64,000 nucleotides of DNA from Lethocerus indicus (Eukaryota > Arthropoda > Insecta > Hemiptera > Belostomatidae), in assembly GCA_019843655.1 (NCBI GenBank), contig JACDQD010000004.1:29399872-29463871 (forward strand), in the 5' to 3' direction. This document shows, piece after piece, positions 51,982 to 64,000 of this stretch (position 1 is the first letter of the stretch; each line of letters starts with the position of its first letter). A program made the position numbers and the translations under genes. The notes below the pieces were generated by a model that was given only the letters and a program-made list of their open reading frames with translations, was not told the DNA's origin and searched no databases.

Positions 51982-52285
51982 AAATGTACTTAACTAAAGT
52001 TCGTTAGGTGGAGTTACACCGCTAAACTAGCGTCCCCTGTGTGTGGTCCGGAAATGTACTTAACTAACAAACAGACAACCACCACAGTACAAGTGACAGT
52101 GACAGGGCAGTGAGGATACCCAAAAACATTTAAAGTGACAAAAGTGATTAGCACCGCTACTAAAGATGGCGAGCAGCCGAAACCGGTAAGGCAAAAGACC
52201 AAACCAGCGAGATGAGACAGAAACACACGAAATGTACGGTACTCCAACCCCTCGCTGACCACAAAACAGGTATTCTAAACTGGTT
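51982..52285. mobile_element. Foldback-type repeat family, member E
   Basis: One forward subrepeat with a second begun (AATGTACTTAACTAAAGTTC at about 51982 and AATGTACTTAACTAAC near 52053) followed by a complete right arm with CAAGTGACAGTGACAGGGCA. The arm's ATG at 52166 heads the same frame as in C and D but with an in-frame TAA and TGA. A CAG|GTATTC site begins at 52270, again 104 nt after the ATG. Beyond it, a few bases (TCTAAAC) still match the other members, which marks the element's end. Confidence 0.5.
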
Positions 52286-52853
52286 TCACGATTGTTTTAA
52301 TTCTTTTCACTTTATTTATTACAACCAGTTACGCTATAACCATGACGCCAAAATTTTTTGTTTACTTTTAATAATCTCGCCATTTTCAAATATTGATCCT
52401 TCTCTGCGAGAGAGGAAATTGCAACGTCACAAGTTAATTTTGCTTTTATTACTACTTGTAGTCTCAATGGTTCTATTATTATTTTTCAGCGCAGTGGCGT
52501 CTGACAGATGGTTATTTAAAATACGCCGTAATTGTACGCAATCTCGTAACATTCCCGTCTGACCCTGAGCGAGGAGACCCAGATTGCATTTATCCCCCGG
52601 GCGAAACATCCCCCGAAAATCATCGGACCCGGCGAACCAATTTGCTTTAATGACCGGGCAAAGGGAAACAACAGTCTCCAAATTGTCTGCAGTTCATTAT
52701 CCTCGCAATTGTTCTCACCGTGCCGCTCCGTCGGTTTACTTTAAAAACAGTACTAATCCAAGATATTGTTCTGTTTCCAGACAACGTCTCAAACTGGCGA
52801 CTAATAAAAGTCAAGTATTGTTGGACGGTCCCTGGCCCCTTCGACCCTCCCCA

Positions 52854-52861
52854 TATAAATA
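52854..52861 (+). promoter_or_regulatory. TATA-box-like TATAAATA flanked by GC-rich DNA
   Basis: A perfect TATAAATA sits between CCCTCCCCA and CAAGGGGCTG. No convincing initiator or following gene is visible, so it is only a candidate. Confidence 0.5.
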
Positions 52862-55071
52862 CAAGGGGCTGATCCAGCCCGCCCGCCTAACACCCCCTTT
52901 TAGGCCCGGCTTATTTTTACGCTCGGCTTAAATCGAAATAAAATGCGATTTTTTTTTCTAGTTCCCGTTAATATTTCATTTTAATAGCGCCAAACCGTCA
53001 CGACTCTTTTAAACGATATAGCTGCGAGGTAAAAACAGAACAAAGGAAAATATGAACTTTTTGTTTTCATGTGGAAAATTGTAAGCTCGTAGTTATTGAA
53101 TTATATTGTTTGAACTCTTTTAGAAAAGGAAATACATAATTAATGAAGACGTTGAGGAAAAATATAAATATAATGTGAAAAACTTAAGGTCTTTGAAACT
53201 AAAAATTGAAGTTGAAGGGTAATTCCATAGTATGTACTTAAAATTTATATTTTGCTACATCTTATCAGAACATTATTATTGCATTATGACCATCATCGGC
53301 ATGTTAGATATTCGAGCTGTCCCAACGGCCATATTTCGCAAGCTATAAATAAATATGAAAAAGTTTTATTCGGATTTCCGCACGAAGATTAGACTTTCGA
53401 GTGTAAACCGTATGAAATTACGGTACGAGTCGGACAGAACTCGAGTGGCGGCCAATTTGGAACGATTTTAGATTCTCCAACAATTTTCCCTATCGAACTC
53501 CAACAACTTCAAATGGTTGATAAATTGCTCAACAAATTGGGATGAAATTCGTTTCTGGCACCGGCAAGCACTTTCGTCAAAGGGACAGTCTGCCGGAATA
53601 ATAAACCCGCCTGAAGGGAAGCCTAACTCAATACAGAACCGGATAAATTATAAATTAATTCTAATTTATTCTTATACATTGCAACTTCTATTTCGCCGAA
53701 ATACTTGTACATAATTTCGGCTGGTTGATCACAGTGAACTCTTTGTACGATATGGTTTTACAAATATTCACGAACTACAAAAATGAAGAAATTAAATTGA
53801 AACTATGCAAGCGGTTAATAATAGAATACCGATTTCAATCCAAAGCATCGCATGTTGAACATTTAGGATAAATATATGCACATTAAAATAATCCATAAAT
53901 TCCACTGTTAAAATTATTTAATATCTTAGAAGTTGAGTAACGATTCAATTCTTGTATTTTATAATAAATTCATTTATTATTTGTTAGTAAGTTAATGGCT
54001 GCCAAGTGATGGCTGCCGGTCGTAAAGATCGATGAAACGCGTCCACTTCAATTTCACGATTGGACAGAACTAAAGTTGAAGTTGAGTCGCAGAGAATATT
54101 ATTTCCGATGTTATATGCCGTTGGTCAGGGGGTGAAAAGAGAAGCGTCAAGTGTAGAAACATTGCGGTTTAATCTGAAAGGCCAGAAATTGGAACACTTG
54201 GAATTGGCTCCGCGAATTGTTTTCGAGCAGTTGATAGGTGGTCGTTCAAGGGGATATTCGGCCCACTGAATCGAACGAAATTGAGTTTCGGGCTCACCTC
54301 TTCGAGGAAAAAAAAAGGAGGAGGTCCCCGCTTTTTGAAAAGATAATTTACAAACTGGCAACTTTAATTCTATATTCGGACCTTTGAAACGTTCGTCTAA
54401 TTTAGAGTAGTTTCCTTCGGCCCTTACTTTATAACCATTCAACTGACACTGTGATCGCGACGATTGTGAAATACCGACAAAAAGTCTTTCCAAACTATTT
54501 CCTCTCGCCGCAGTGCGCTAAAAGTGGAGTAAATTGGTTCTCAACTCTGGATACATTACTTCAACATCCTTAATTATTATTTTTCAATAATAACCTATGC
54601 CGACGCACAATTAAAGTAATTGAAATAGTACAATAATATTTCGTATCACGTAGCGTTAGGAATTTTTAAATGTACGAAGTAATAAGGTCAATAAAGTAAG
54701 AAAACATATCGCGGCTGCCGTCCATATTGAATTTCGTCCATTTACTCCTGGAATTCTCTTTACCGCATATTACACATCAATGACTAACTCCTAGTGGGAC
54801 GGGGAAGGATCGGGGTTATTGGTTCCCGCGACGATCTAATTAATTTCGGACCTATGTGCCAGATGAAGAGCTGTCGGTGCGTGAAAATTGTTCAAGCTAA
54901 TTCAATACTGGCTCTGTTGTGATCTGGGGCAAAAGCATTTCTGCCGACCGACGGAATGGCGGCGGGAAAAAGCGGTCCCTGGGACCGACAAGGAACCCGG
55001 TCAAATATAGGGCGAGGGGAGGACTGACCTTGGGCCTACCGCGATAAAGGGGGGTGGAGGGCGGGGGCGGC

Positions 55072-55100
55072 ATAAAAGGGATAACTTCCAGCCAGTGGTT
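55072..55100 (+). promoter_or_regulatory. Candidate TATA promoter in a CpG-rich island
   Basis: CATAAAAGGG follows a G-rich run, and an initiator-like CCAGTG lies about 22 bp downstream. The surrounding 54.95-55.4 kb is GC- and CpG-rich. The next ATG, at 55225, opens only 23 codons. No transcript can be shown from sequence. Confidence 0.5.
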
Positions 55101-57244
55101 GTAGATTAGCTTTAGCAGTTATCGGGAGTTGCCACCCGCCTCCGGGGCCGTCCTGCTTCTCGGCCGAAGGATTACAAATAAAAAGCACACACTATCCCCC
55201 CGTCCCCTTGCTGAAAACCGCACCATGACCGAGCCTTGGAAATTATTTAAAAAACTGAATCTTCCTTCGCCGCCTCCAATAAGGCAATTTGAATAATGGC
55301 GACGAGCTGTGAGCCGTCCCGCATTAAACGCGCCCCCGCCCCCGACCGCAACCCCTTTTTACATAACCCTCTACCGGCGTAATGCGAGCGAGCTCCAGCC
55401 ACCGACGTTTCCTCGCCGATATGTTGCGGTGAATCTCGTAAATTTAGAATACCAGTGCTCATGATAAGGCCGTTTGAAAATACCTAAATTTCGGTGTCAT
55501 TTTTCCTATCGGTTATGAATAATTCGCCGACCCCGCTGTAATATCGCTCATAGATATGTTCGATATTCCACCGTATTACATTGTATGATTTTTGTTCGGT
55601 TTAAACTCTTCAAGTTTAAGCCCCCGTAGCGAAAAATTACCCTTTACAACTTGGAAGAATATATGTATTATATTATGTGTTGAAAAGCAATCAAACATTT
55701 AACCTCAAGCGTCCGAGGTAACTGCTGTCTGGGAATTCGTACTGGATTCCGATGGCGTAGTTAATTTATGAATTAACGAGAAACATATATTTATCTTGCA
55801 TTGGTTACCTTAGTTTCCGTCATTAACGAGCGATAAAAGATAATAAAAAAAAAGGTTCCACGATAAATGCTAATTCTGTCTCACCATTTCTATTTTAGAA
55901 AGTCGTTTCACATACTCAAGGAGGGACGAAGAAAAGTGGTAAATAGTGGTAGGAACAGTGCAGTGTTTTAGGTCGCCGAGAGGGGCGCGGTCCAGGAGGC
56001 AACAGTTTTATTTCCACCCCCACCGGTCGGCTGTGGTAAGTTTCGAAACGGGGTAAGTCACGTTTTTCAGGCTCTCATAAAAATCCCACCCAACCTCGTT
56101 CACAGCTCTCGCCGCCCGAGTTTATTGCACCTTTGTTAGCTCCGCGTGTGGCAGACAGCCGCGAACGGCGCTAGCCAGCCCCCTTTCCCAGCCAATATGT
56201 GTAAATCGTAATTTACTGCTCTCGCAACAGTATCATATTCCACGTGTAACATGATTACATTAGACAAAGTCTCAACCTTCCTCATATTGAAATGTGGGCG
56301 TACTGGAATTATCGGAAAAATGTCATCATCCGGAGGCTTCAGTATACCCGCGACTAGTAGGTTCGATAATCTAATTGGAAAACAGAAAATTAATGTGAGC
56401 ACAAGTCGAAACATTATCCAAAACGCCCCTGATAATAATAGGTGTGCCATATGTTCATTTAAATGAAAAACGCCATTCTCTTTTAAGTTACTCATCGTAC
56501 GGGATAAGTTACTCATCGTAAAATAACCATTGGCCAGAATTAACTACTTTATAATTGGAAGAAAGATTTTATTCGTATATAATTAATTTTTAATGTTTAT
56601 AATGTGACATAACATTTTCATCATACAAAAAACTAAAATACGAATGTTGAAAACCATCGTACGATTTAAACTTTCAACAGTCTAATAGGGGAAACATGCG
56701 TTATCGTGGGCCAAATGAATTTACGCCTGGATTTTACGCCATTCGCTTATAAACAGGCGCTCTAAAGCTCGTGTAAAGGGGTTTTCTTAAAAGCACGTTA
56801 CCGGTAAGTTTTGCAGCGCAAAATTATAATTCCGTAATTTCCGTTTCGTACCGCCGACGGGTCACGGACGGAAACGCCGATTAAAACCAGTAAATCACTA
56901 TCGCGAGGAACAAAAGGATTTCGGAGTGGGGAACGCAGCCTCAAATACAGTTATCACATGAACCATTAAGCCTATCCAATTGAAATCTCAACAATAAGTG
57001 TACAAAAAGAGAAATGCCTCTAATTCCAGGGGGGGGGAGTGGCGTGACTGAAGGGCCGGTTACGAGAGCATATATCCGTAACACCATGATCGCTTCTATA
57101 TGCTATTTCCTCTTAATGCTGCTCAAGACTCCAGACAATTTTATGATTATAAGGCACGCGAGCCCCTAATTCATGTCTAATAGAAGGGCACCCGTATTCA
57201 TGACAAATAGAAGTGAACGAAATATGAAATAAATGCTGTATCTC

Positions 57245-57246
<2 letters not shown>

Positions 57247-57304
<58 letters not shown>

Positions 57305-57314
57305 CATATATATA
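57247..57314. repeat. (TA)27 microsatellite with CATACATATA tail
   Basis: Fifty-four bases of uninterrupted TA followed by a diverged tail to 57314 and then a purine-rich GGGGGAGAGAGGGGG stretch. Tyr-Ile open frames here are repeat artefacts. Confidence 0.5.
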
Positions 57315-60300
57315 GGGGGAGAGAGGGGGATAGAGTGAGAGAGCGAAATCGGACTAATTGAGGGACTTGACTAAGTTGTGAACACTCATAATGTACAAAC
57401 ATGCTCTACGCCTCTGTTTGATGTATACCTTCACTGGAGCACAGAAGAGATTATACAACTTCGAGAACTGATATTGCCAGCGAGGTTATAATTGCCTTAG
57501 GAAATTGTAATAACCAGGAAAGCCGATAACCATGTATCAATTTTGAAGGGCTTTGCCGTACTGTATTTAAGTTATATACAGTTTATATACAGGTTTATTT
57601 GGTGGTTGGGGGTTATTGGAAAAGGAAAAGTGCCCAACGAGACGGAATACAATACGAAATTAAATTAAATGCTCCTTACGACACGATATGCTCACGATTC
57701 AGTTTTTGACCCCTTGCGAATTACATGTATTACACATGTATCCCCCTCCTAATTCATCTAGTATATTCAAATTAGTCTTGCACCCTTAATTTCCTTATAC
57801 GACCTTTTCATGATCGGTTCCTAAAAAACTTTCACTCATCGAGTACCCTGTGGTCGTCTTTGATTTAAATGTAGCTGATAATAAACCACAGAAAATGCAA
57901 TAGTGTTACCGAATAAAATTAGTGGTGACAATTTGTTTTATATATTTTATACCGCCGTTTCGATTTGATAACGTGATTACAGACGTCTGTCGTGTTCGAG
58001 GTGCATAAGTAGCGTTAGTCCAATATATCAGTCCATCATGAAAATAATAACGGAATATCACAACATTTACCTAAAATATGTATATTATGCTCTTGTGTAA
58101 TATTCTTATTTACGATCTACGAATATTGGTTTTTCCATAATTCATATTACGATCGCTGTAATATCCGGTTCTTATAATTTGAAAACAATTAGTGGTTTTC
58201 CCAAGATTTATTTTTCAATTATATATTCATGACATGCAAATAGCCGACCGTTTATGATTTACAACACCGTTTACGAAGAAATTGAAAGGACTTACACCCG
58301 TGTTTTCATTTCCGCGATAAATTTTAAACGCAGGACCTGTGTTGTGGACACGGTGGGAGGTCAAGGGCCTACGCTGTATGGGGTAGGTATATATATAATA
58401 CGGGGTTCGGTACGGCGGTTTTGTACTTTTCGGGACGTGACCGCATTCGGACAGGTCTCGCGTTATTACTGGGCTCAGAAAACAGAAATACCCCGTCGTG
58501 TGACTCAACGTAGACCGCTTTTATCGGTATCGGGGTGAATGAAAATTATGCATTTCAGTTGAAATGATATATACGCTACCTGAGATTGTACGTGCGGAGA
58601 GCGGGCCGTGCGCTCAGAATGCCCACGAAAAACGGACTTTATTATTTCCTGAAAAGAATCCAACACCGTAAGACGGGCAGTTGTTCGATTCCCTGGGTGT
58701 TCAAAATGTCTGCAAACAACGTTGAGAGAACGAAAATTAGCAATCGCAGCCAGTCGTTAAATGTAAGGAATTAGAGAGAAAAACTCGAGACTTGTTACGT
58801 TGGCAACCACTCCGGTAAGTTACCTATAGCTAAGAGACACGAGTGAATTGTAAATACTCATTTCTAAATCTGAAGAACGCTTCGTGAATGTAACGCGCGC
58901 GTAACTCCTGACATTTACTAACAACTGCTGATTAGAGCAAAATATATTTACACATGCTTTAGTTCCCCTTGTGCACATTTGACAAACAAAAAGATATGTG
59001 CACAAAGTATGTAAAATGTCGCAGGTATAATAAACAACTAGAAAAAAAAGACTGCGGAATGTAATTTTTAATTGATGACATATGGTTTAATAAATCCACC
59101 TTAATACATTCTAAATCCACCCTTAATTAAATTCCTAAAATTCTGGTTCATATAGTTAGACAGATAATTTTATATTCTACATGTTTTTAATTACTTTTTT
59201 ATGAACTAGAACTCGATTAAAAAGTACAATTCGTGTGAAAATAAATAATTATAAAATTGTAATATGTTTAATGATCCCAACAGAATATTTCTAGGGCGTG
59301 TAACAGCTTTCACCTATTTTCGCCCTGAATAAATATATATAATGAAAAAAAAAGAAGAATAAAAACCAACTGAAAATTGTGTTATGATATTATAATTGTA
59401 CTGCAGAATAAAGAAAATATGAAAAAATGCAAAGTTGCGCATTAGGGTGCCTAAGCATGAAAGCACATGACTCAATGTAATTTACACTTCACCTGTACTA
59501 CACCGATTTTTTGAGACAACCCGAGTTCAACATACCTCATAGCTCCTACGGTCCTATTCACGAACTCGTATTCGAAGTTGGGGAGACAATTCGGATCACC
59601 CCAATATTGGGAATATTTTTGTAATTACACAGAAAAACGAAAACTGTAAAAGAGAAGTTTCGGAACAGTTGCCACGTCACGTCAGCTAGCTTCAAATCCA
59701 GGGCCGGCAAAAGCGACCCCGAAATGACGTCAACTCAGAAATTAACGGGAGACCTTCCGGCAGAAATTATTTTCCGTCCGATTCCTTTTTTTCGACGTCC
59801 CTTTTGGCAATTTCAGCTTGGGCAAAACTCCGGATATTTTGTACGGGAAAAAAAGTCTCTAAAGGAACGTAGCCGAAAGCCGATCCTCAGTTGCCGTGAA
59901 ATAACTCCCATGTTGCAGGGGTTGGGAGGGGAGGTCACTCCCGATTTCGTTTCTCAGCCTGTAAACGATGCGCTCCAATTCGGTTCAAATCGCACCCCAT
60001 TGGAGTTTTTCTAGTTTATTTAGGATATCTCGCATTGTTAGCTGAAATCGAGTACCCGCTATAATTCTTCTAAAATAATTACTTTTTAGTACCATTCTAG
60101 TAGTGTAGTAATGAGGCACATGTAACTTTTTTGTTCACGTTGTTAACAATATTTGGAATGGGCGTTACTGAAAATAGCAACTTTAAAAATTTGGCATTTT
60201 TATTCTTACTTGATTTTTCGTAAACATGTGTGGGAGATTGTCCTTTGATTTTTGATTTGATGATTTTTCCTCGGTTCTAAAAATAGCCAGAAATCGACGA

Positions 60301-61490
60301 ATTTTATCCTAATTATTGCTCCATTGTTTATTAATAACATGCCGCAATTTCTTGAAGAATTAATCGATTCAATAAGAAACATTCTCCAACTTCTGTGTTT
60401 CAGTTGGGAAACTCGGGCCGAAGCCACCAGGCACTCTCGAATTTGGCGAATTTGTTTTGAAAATCCTTTTCGTGAGGGCTGGTGATGCTCGCGGGCGCCA
60501 AATGGGTCGTATCGAGATAATGGCCCCGGGGCTGCCTCCTGTAATCCGAGAGGACTCCGGGCCCCGCCGCCCCGACTCCATCCCGCCGCCGCCGCCCCCA
60601 CCCCCACCAACTCTAATGTCGAGACACCGCCAACTTGGGAACAAGCGGAGCTCCCCTCCACCTTCCTCTACCCCGCTCGCCCCAAAGAAATGAGCTTCGG
60701 TAACAAACTCGGAATTAAGTAAGGTTGTGTGTGGGGGGGAGGCACCCCCTTTGTCACCACTCAACTTCCATTTACCCCACTTTTGAGCACCAATCCCAGG
60801 CCCTGTCGTTTCACCGTGTTCACTACTTCCCCGAACAGATAGATAGAAAATAATTACATTACATCGATCGGGAAACGATTATTTTATGACGGGAAAGTGG
60901 AATCCGGCGACAAATTGTTGCATATTAGGCAATAGAATCATGGCCGCGACTTACGGTCCATTTTTAAGGGTCGAATACAGTGGTAATTATTTTTCTGTTT
61001 TATAAAACGTTGGGAAAAAAACCCCGAGGACACTTCTTTGGCCGGTGGATGGGGGCGGGGGTGGAATTTATTCGGGCGAAAAAAATTAGGGTGGTTTTTG
61101 CCGAGGGCATTATGAGTGCGGTGGGTTGAGCATTAACCGAAGAGTGCCGGTGAAGGGACCGGCTTGAGCATTTAATTTCCCGCAGTCGGAGCTTGCTGTC
61201 ATCTGCAGGACGCGGGCCACAGCTCACCGAAGACTTCTAAAACATCTTGCTGCCCCCGGGGGCCCAATCCTTGCCACTTTATAGACCGCAGTTCAATAGA
61301 CCGGCCGATAAACACTCGCGCCCCAACACTCCCCAACGGGGTTCGCTCCTTGTTCACCCACAAATAATACTATCGGTGATATTCCATTACCGAATATCCA
61401 CCACAAATTCGGCACAAGATAGTTTCTTTGGAACTTCGATACGCTCGTTGTTAAAATTTTATTTCATTTATACCGAGAAGCGTTTTGAAC
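57315..61490. other. Upstream or intergenic DNA; no gene seen
   Basis: AT-rich to about 59.6 kb, then GC patches at 59.7-60.0, 60.4-60.8 and 61.0-61.35 kb. The 60.59-kb patch is a CCG/CCC run that yields a proline-rich frame on one strand and a glycine-rich one on the other; neither is called. Confidence 0.5.
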
Positions 61491-61492
61491 TA

Positions 61493-62009
61493 TTGGGTTG
61501 ACGACTAAGTAATTGCGGATTTCACCAACAAGTGGCGTTGGACATATTTTTAAGTACGTCAACATCTTTGCGCAGATAAGCCGTAGATGGTTTTGAATGC
61601 ACGTATAAGATACATTCGGCTTCTCCGCAATGTCCCTTGTTGGACTACGGCGATCCGAATCAATAATGGCCTTTATTTGCTCCGCTGGACGTCCAGAGCG
61701 CTCCTCATCTTTTAATGAAAAATCCCCCGACCGGACACTGCCGTTCTTTTAAGGCTTCATCACCGTACACGGCGTACAACTTTTTATGAGCCTGCGAGGC
61801 ATTGACACCTTGTTTTAGCTTTTTATTTACACACACACACACACAGACACAATTCAACTGGTCAATGTAATTTTGATACTGAATATTTCAGAAAGGACCA
61901 AATAATAACATAACAAAGAATCTTATCCGTGCAAAGATGTTGACGTACTTAAAAATATGTACAACGCCACTTGTTGGTGAATTTCGCAATTACTTAGTTG
62001 TCAACCCAA
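61493..62009 (-). mobile_element. Second mariner deletion derivative with 88-bp inverted repeats
   Basis: A 517-bp element flanked by TA (61491-61492 and 62010-62011). Its ends, 61493-61580 and 61922-62009, are inverted copies matching at 82 of 88 positions by eye. Inside is a more heavily deleted version of the transposase remnant found in the 44.9-kb copy. Minus-strand coding pieces are GVNASQAHKK, YAVYG and ALKERQ, but a deletion removes the WFAKFRSG part, another removes the EVDDD part, and a third removes the 5' end. An (AC)n run with one GAC lies at 61827-61851, in the same place as in the other copy. It keeps an uninterrupted right repeat, which shows what the jockey-like fragment broke in the other copy. 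It is not autonomous. Confidence 0.5.
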
Positions 62010-62011
62010 TA

Positions 62012-64000
62012 CTTCAATGTTCCTTTTTTATAGAATTAGACCGCGTAAATGTTTTCATAATTTTATTTAATAAATACATCGTATTCAACTGGAAGACTTG
62101 TTTCCAAATATAATTATGTTGTTCGTCTCCCACTGTCAGAAATCTGAAATCGGCGGGGGTTTCAAACAAAATAGGCCTTTGTTGTAAATCGAAGGGGCGG
62201 ATCGCGCCGCAATACAATACAGAACTGCAATACAGACTTATTATATTCAACTACGGGGCCATTCACCGCAGATTCAGCGGGAATTAATTTAGCCCGTTCG
62301 GACCTAAGCTCAATTCGCCCTCGCTCCAGCCGACCACTCCGTCTTAGTATTGTCTAATTTCTCCGCTCACTTAATGAATTTTACGAACCATTCGTTAGTA
62401 ATTACATCCCGACCATTCACATCATCAATATAGAGAGATCCACGTCACTGCTTCCTCATACATATTATGTAAAATAGATTAATTATATGGTGCGTATTCG
62501 GTTGCACATTGCAAGCTCTATGGCAGGGATAAGGACAACATAACATATCCATATGTGTAGATAAAAGTTAATGATTATAATTTTTTTTAAACATGTAAAT
62601 TTATTACTCGTCTAAAAATATTTTGATGTGTGTGTTATAGAGGGAAAGGTTTGTTCGAAATCCGCCAGCTTGAGTTTGAAGCTCCGATTGAAAGTGGGCT
62701 ATTGGTGGGCGGGCGGTTCGAACCCAATTGGGGAATTTAGAGTGGTGCGGAGGAATGAATGAGCCGGGGAAAGGAAAGTGAATGAAGGGAGTCTTCGTCC
62801 CTCGGGATATGAGAGCGGACAGCTGAATTGGTGCCCGATAAACGGCCCGATCAATCTCTCTCCTCAGTCATTCTCCACGCCCTGCCCGATGCTTCCCATC
62901 TAAAATACCGCTTAGGTCAGCAATTATCACCCCGCTGATTGCTTAACAGATACTCGGTCAATTACGATGGTACGGTAAAATGTAAAACGACAAAACGCGC
63001 GTGAAAATTTTGTTATTCTCGTCCCGTACGTTTATTACGTCAGTAATAAAGCTGGATATTAAAATACGTGATCCTTATCTCACAGTGTTGTGACTTAAAA
63101 TAAGAAAAAAGAAATATCGCATATAGTTGTTCGAATATTTACGAAACTAGATCACTATTTTCATTCGTATCAACCAACGAAAAATTTGGTCTCGCGGTTA
63201 TTTATAGTAGTCGTTATTGTTCTTGAACGATACAGTGACAAATTATATTTTTCTGTGACCTTTCCGTTTAATCGCCGTTTCCAGAATGCGGGTATCTGGA
63301 CGGTCACGCTTTTGAGCAAGTGTTACAAAACATGAAGTCCCCACGCCATCTCCGGGGACCGTTTCCACCCTCTGGTTCCGGGGCGTTTATTTTTCTTTCC
63401 CTTCTCGAAACGGCATCTCTCGTCGTTTCAATAGACGCGATATCAACTTCGAATTAATTAATGCATAAGCACCAGGAGTGGCGTGTTTTTCAGCGGCAAA
63501 GATTCCAGAAAACGGGATCGCAAAAGTCCATCGGGACCGAGTTCCGTTCCGAGGGGGAGTATAAATTACACGGACAAATATGTGCCGCATTTGAATAACA
63601 AATCGGCCGGAAAAAATCCCTCATTGGCACGATCTCATTAAATCGTGGTTTCATTTGGAAAGGTCGCTCCCAGGTAAGCCGTACCGGCGTAATTAATGCG
63701 TTTTTTAAAGGTATTATTTAAACCGCGGTGGCCGCATTTAATTTTGTAATTTTGTTTTCCTCATCAACCGGGAGCGGAATTTACAATAATCTGATTTTCT
63801 AAATTCTTGAAGAACACGATTGGTGGATTGTCCGTCTTATTCGAGCAGAGAAATGACGACTGAATTATGTAAGCGCAAGAACAATCCGAACGATTTTTAT
63901 ACCGTCATCGTTTGTGCTTACAATCGGTTAGGTATCCATCCATACGCACAAGCCCTCGATCGGCTTTTACGTAAACATATCTCGGAAAACAAATACGGTG
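62012..64000. other. Upstream or intergenic DNA; no gene seen
   Basis: Non-coding sequence with a G-rich patch at 62.68-62.83 kb and even composition near 63.3-63.8 kb. No exon, tRNA or transposon was recognised up to the window end. Confidence 0.5.

Larger units (their letters stand above)
52286..57246. other. Upstream or intergenic DNA with a CpG-rich island; no gene called
   Basis: It contains the TATA-like sites listed and the 54.95-55.4 kb island. That island includes a 71-codon minus-strand ATG frame (55462-55247) of unknown nature. A 16-bp sequence is tandemly duplicated with a 21-bp period at 56484-56520. A 126-codon minus-strand ATG frame (56516-56136) with a hydrophobic stretch starts within that duplication and matches nothing I know. 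Confidence 0.5.

Noticed and set aside
56136..56516. 126-codon minus-strand ATG frame with a hydrophobic segment
   Set aside because: No family resemblance and no splice or promoter context; its start lies in a small tandem duplication. Mentioned only in the region description.
57113..57402. Tyr-Ile repeat frames
   Set aside because: They are translations of the (TA)27 microsatellite.
60206..60764. Glycine-, proline- or alanine-rich frames on both strands
   Set aside because: They come from a CCG/CCC run. Overlapping open frames on both strands are expected from such composition.
62700..62730. GGTTCGAACCC resembling a tRNA B box
   Set aside because: There is no A box at the right distance and no cloverleaf. 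The same applies to AAGGTTCGAATC near 43253.
1..64000. CRISPR arrays, operons, rRNA genes and bacterial-type promoters
   Set aside because: None were seen; the sequence is eukaryotic in character.

Overview
The window looks like AT-rich nuclear DNA of an arthropod, most likely an insect. It carries one recognisable coding exon of a class C G-protein-coupled receptor of the insect mangetout/mXR type, insect-style mariner and jockey-like transposon debris, long simple repeats, frequent CpG and no bacterial gene organisation. Almost everything else is non-coding (intron or intergenic). I cannot place the insect order from sequence alone.

Layout. The only host gene supported lies on the minus strand around 46.4-47.0 kb. 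It is a 632-nt exon (47033-46402) with a strong 3' splice site, two upstream ORFs, an ATG followed by a signal peptide, and the first conserved part of a metabotropic-glutamate-receptor ligand-binding domain. It ends at a good 5' splice site in phase 1. A CpG-rich island near 49.1-49.4 kb ends in a strong minus-strand splice donor and is a candidate 5' non-coding exon and promoter. Downstream of the coding exon (positions 46401 to 1) no further receptor exon was recognised, so this is probably a giant first coding intron of more than 46 kb. From 49.5 kb to 64 kb the DNA is upstream or intergenic.

Mobile DNA. (i) Two internally deleted mariner elements (44869-45955 and 61493-62009) share unusually long terminal inverted repeats of about 88 bp. 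The first holds a transposase N-terminal remnant and is interrupted by the 3' end of a jockey-like non-LTR retrotransposon. (ii) Between the receptor's splice donor and that mariner lies a roughly 375-bp block with a hammerhead-core-like motif typical of Penelope-like elements. It is flanked by 32-bp imperfect direct repeats, one of which is the exon's own splice-donor region, so the 5' splice site appears twice. (iii) Five dispersed members of an unnamed foldback-type family (9.6, 19.1, 29.4, 41.0 and 52.0 kb) share about 71-bp subrepeats, a common body and long arms. The arms contain a conserved short ATG reading frame facing outward, which in two copies stops exactly at a GT splice-donor-like site.

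Most interesting points: the signal peptide and the ligand-binding domain of the receptor exon are in different reading frames (a one-base indel or assembly error, or an unusual start arrangement); the duplicated splice donor flanking an insertion; and the foldback family with its conserved outward reading frame. Many long open frames elsewhere begin at TTG or GTG and resemble nothing known; they are treated as chance.
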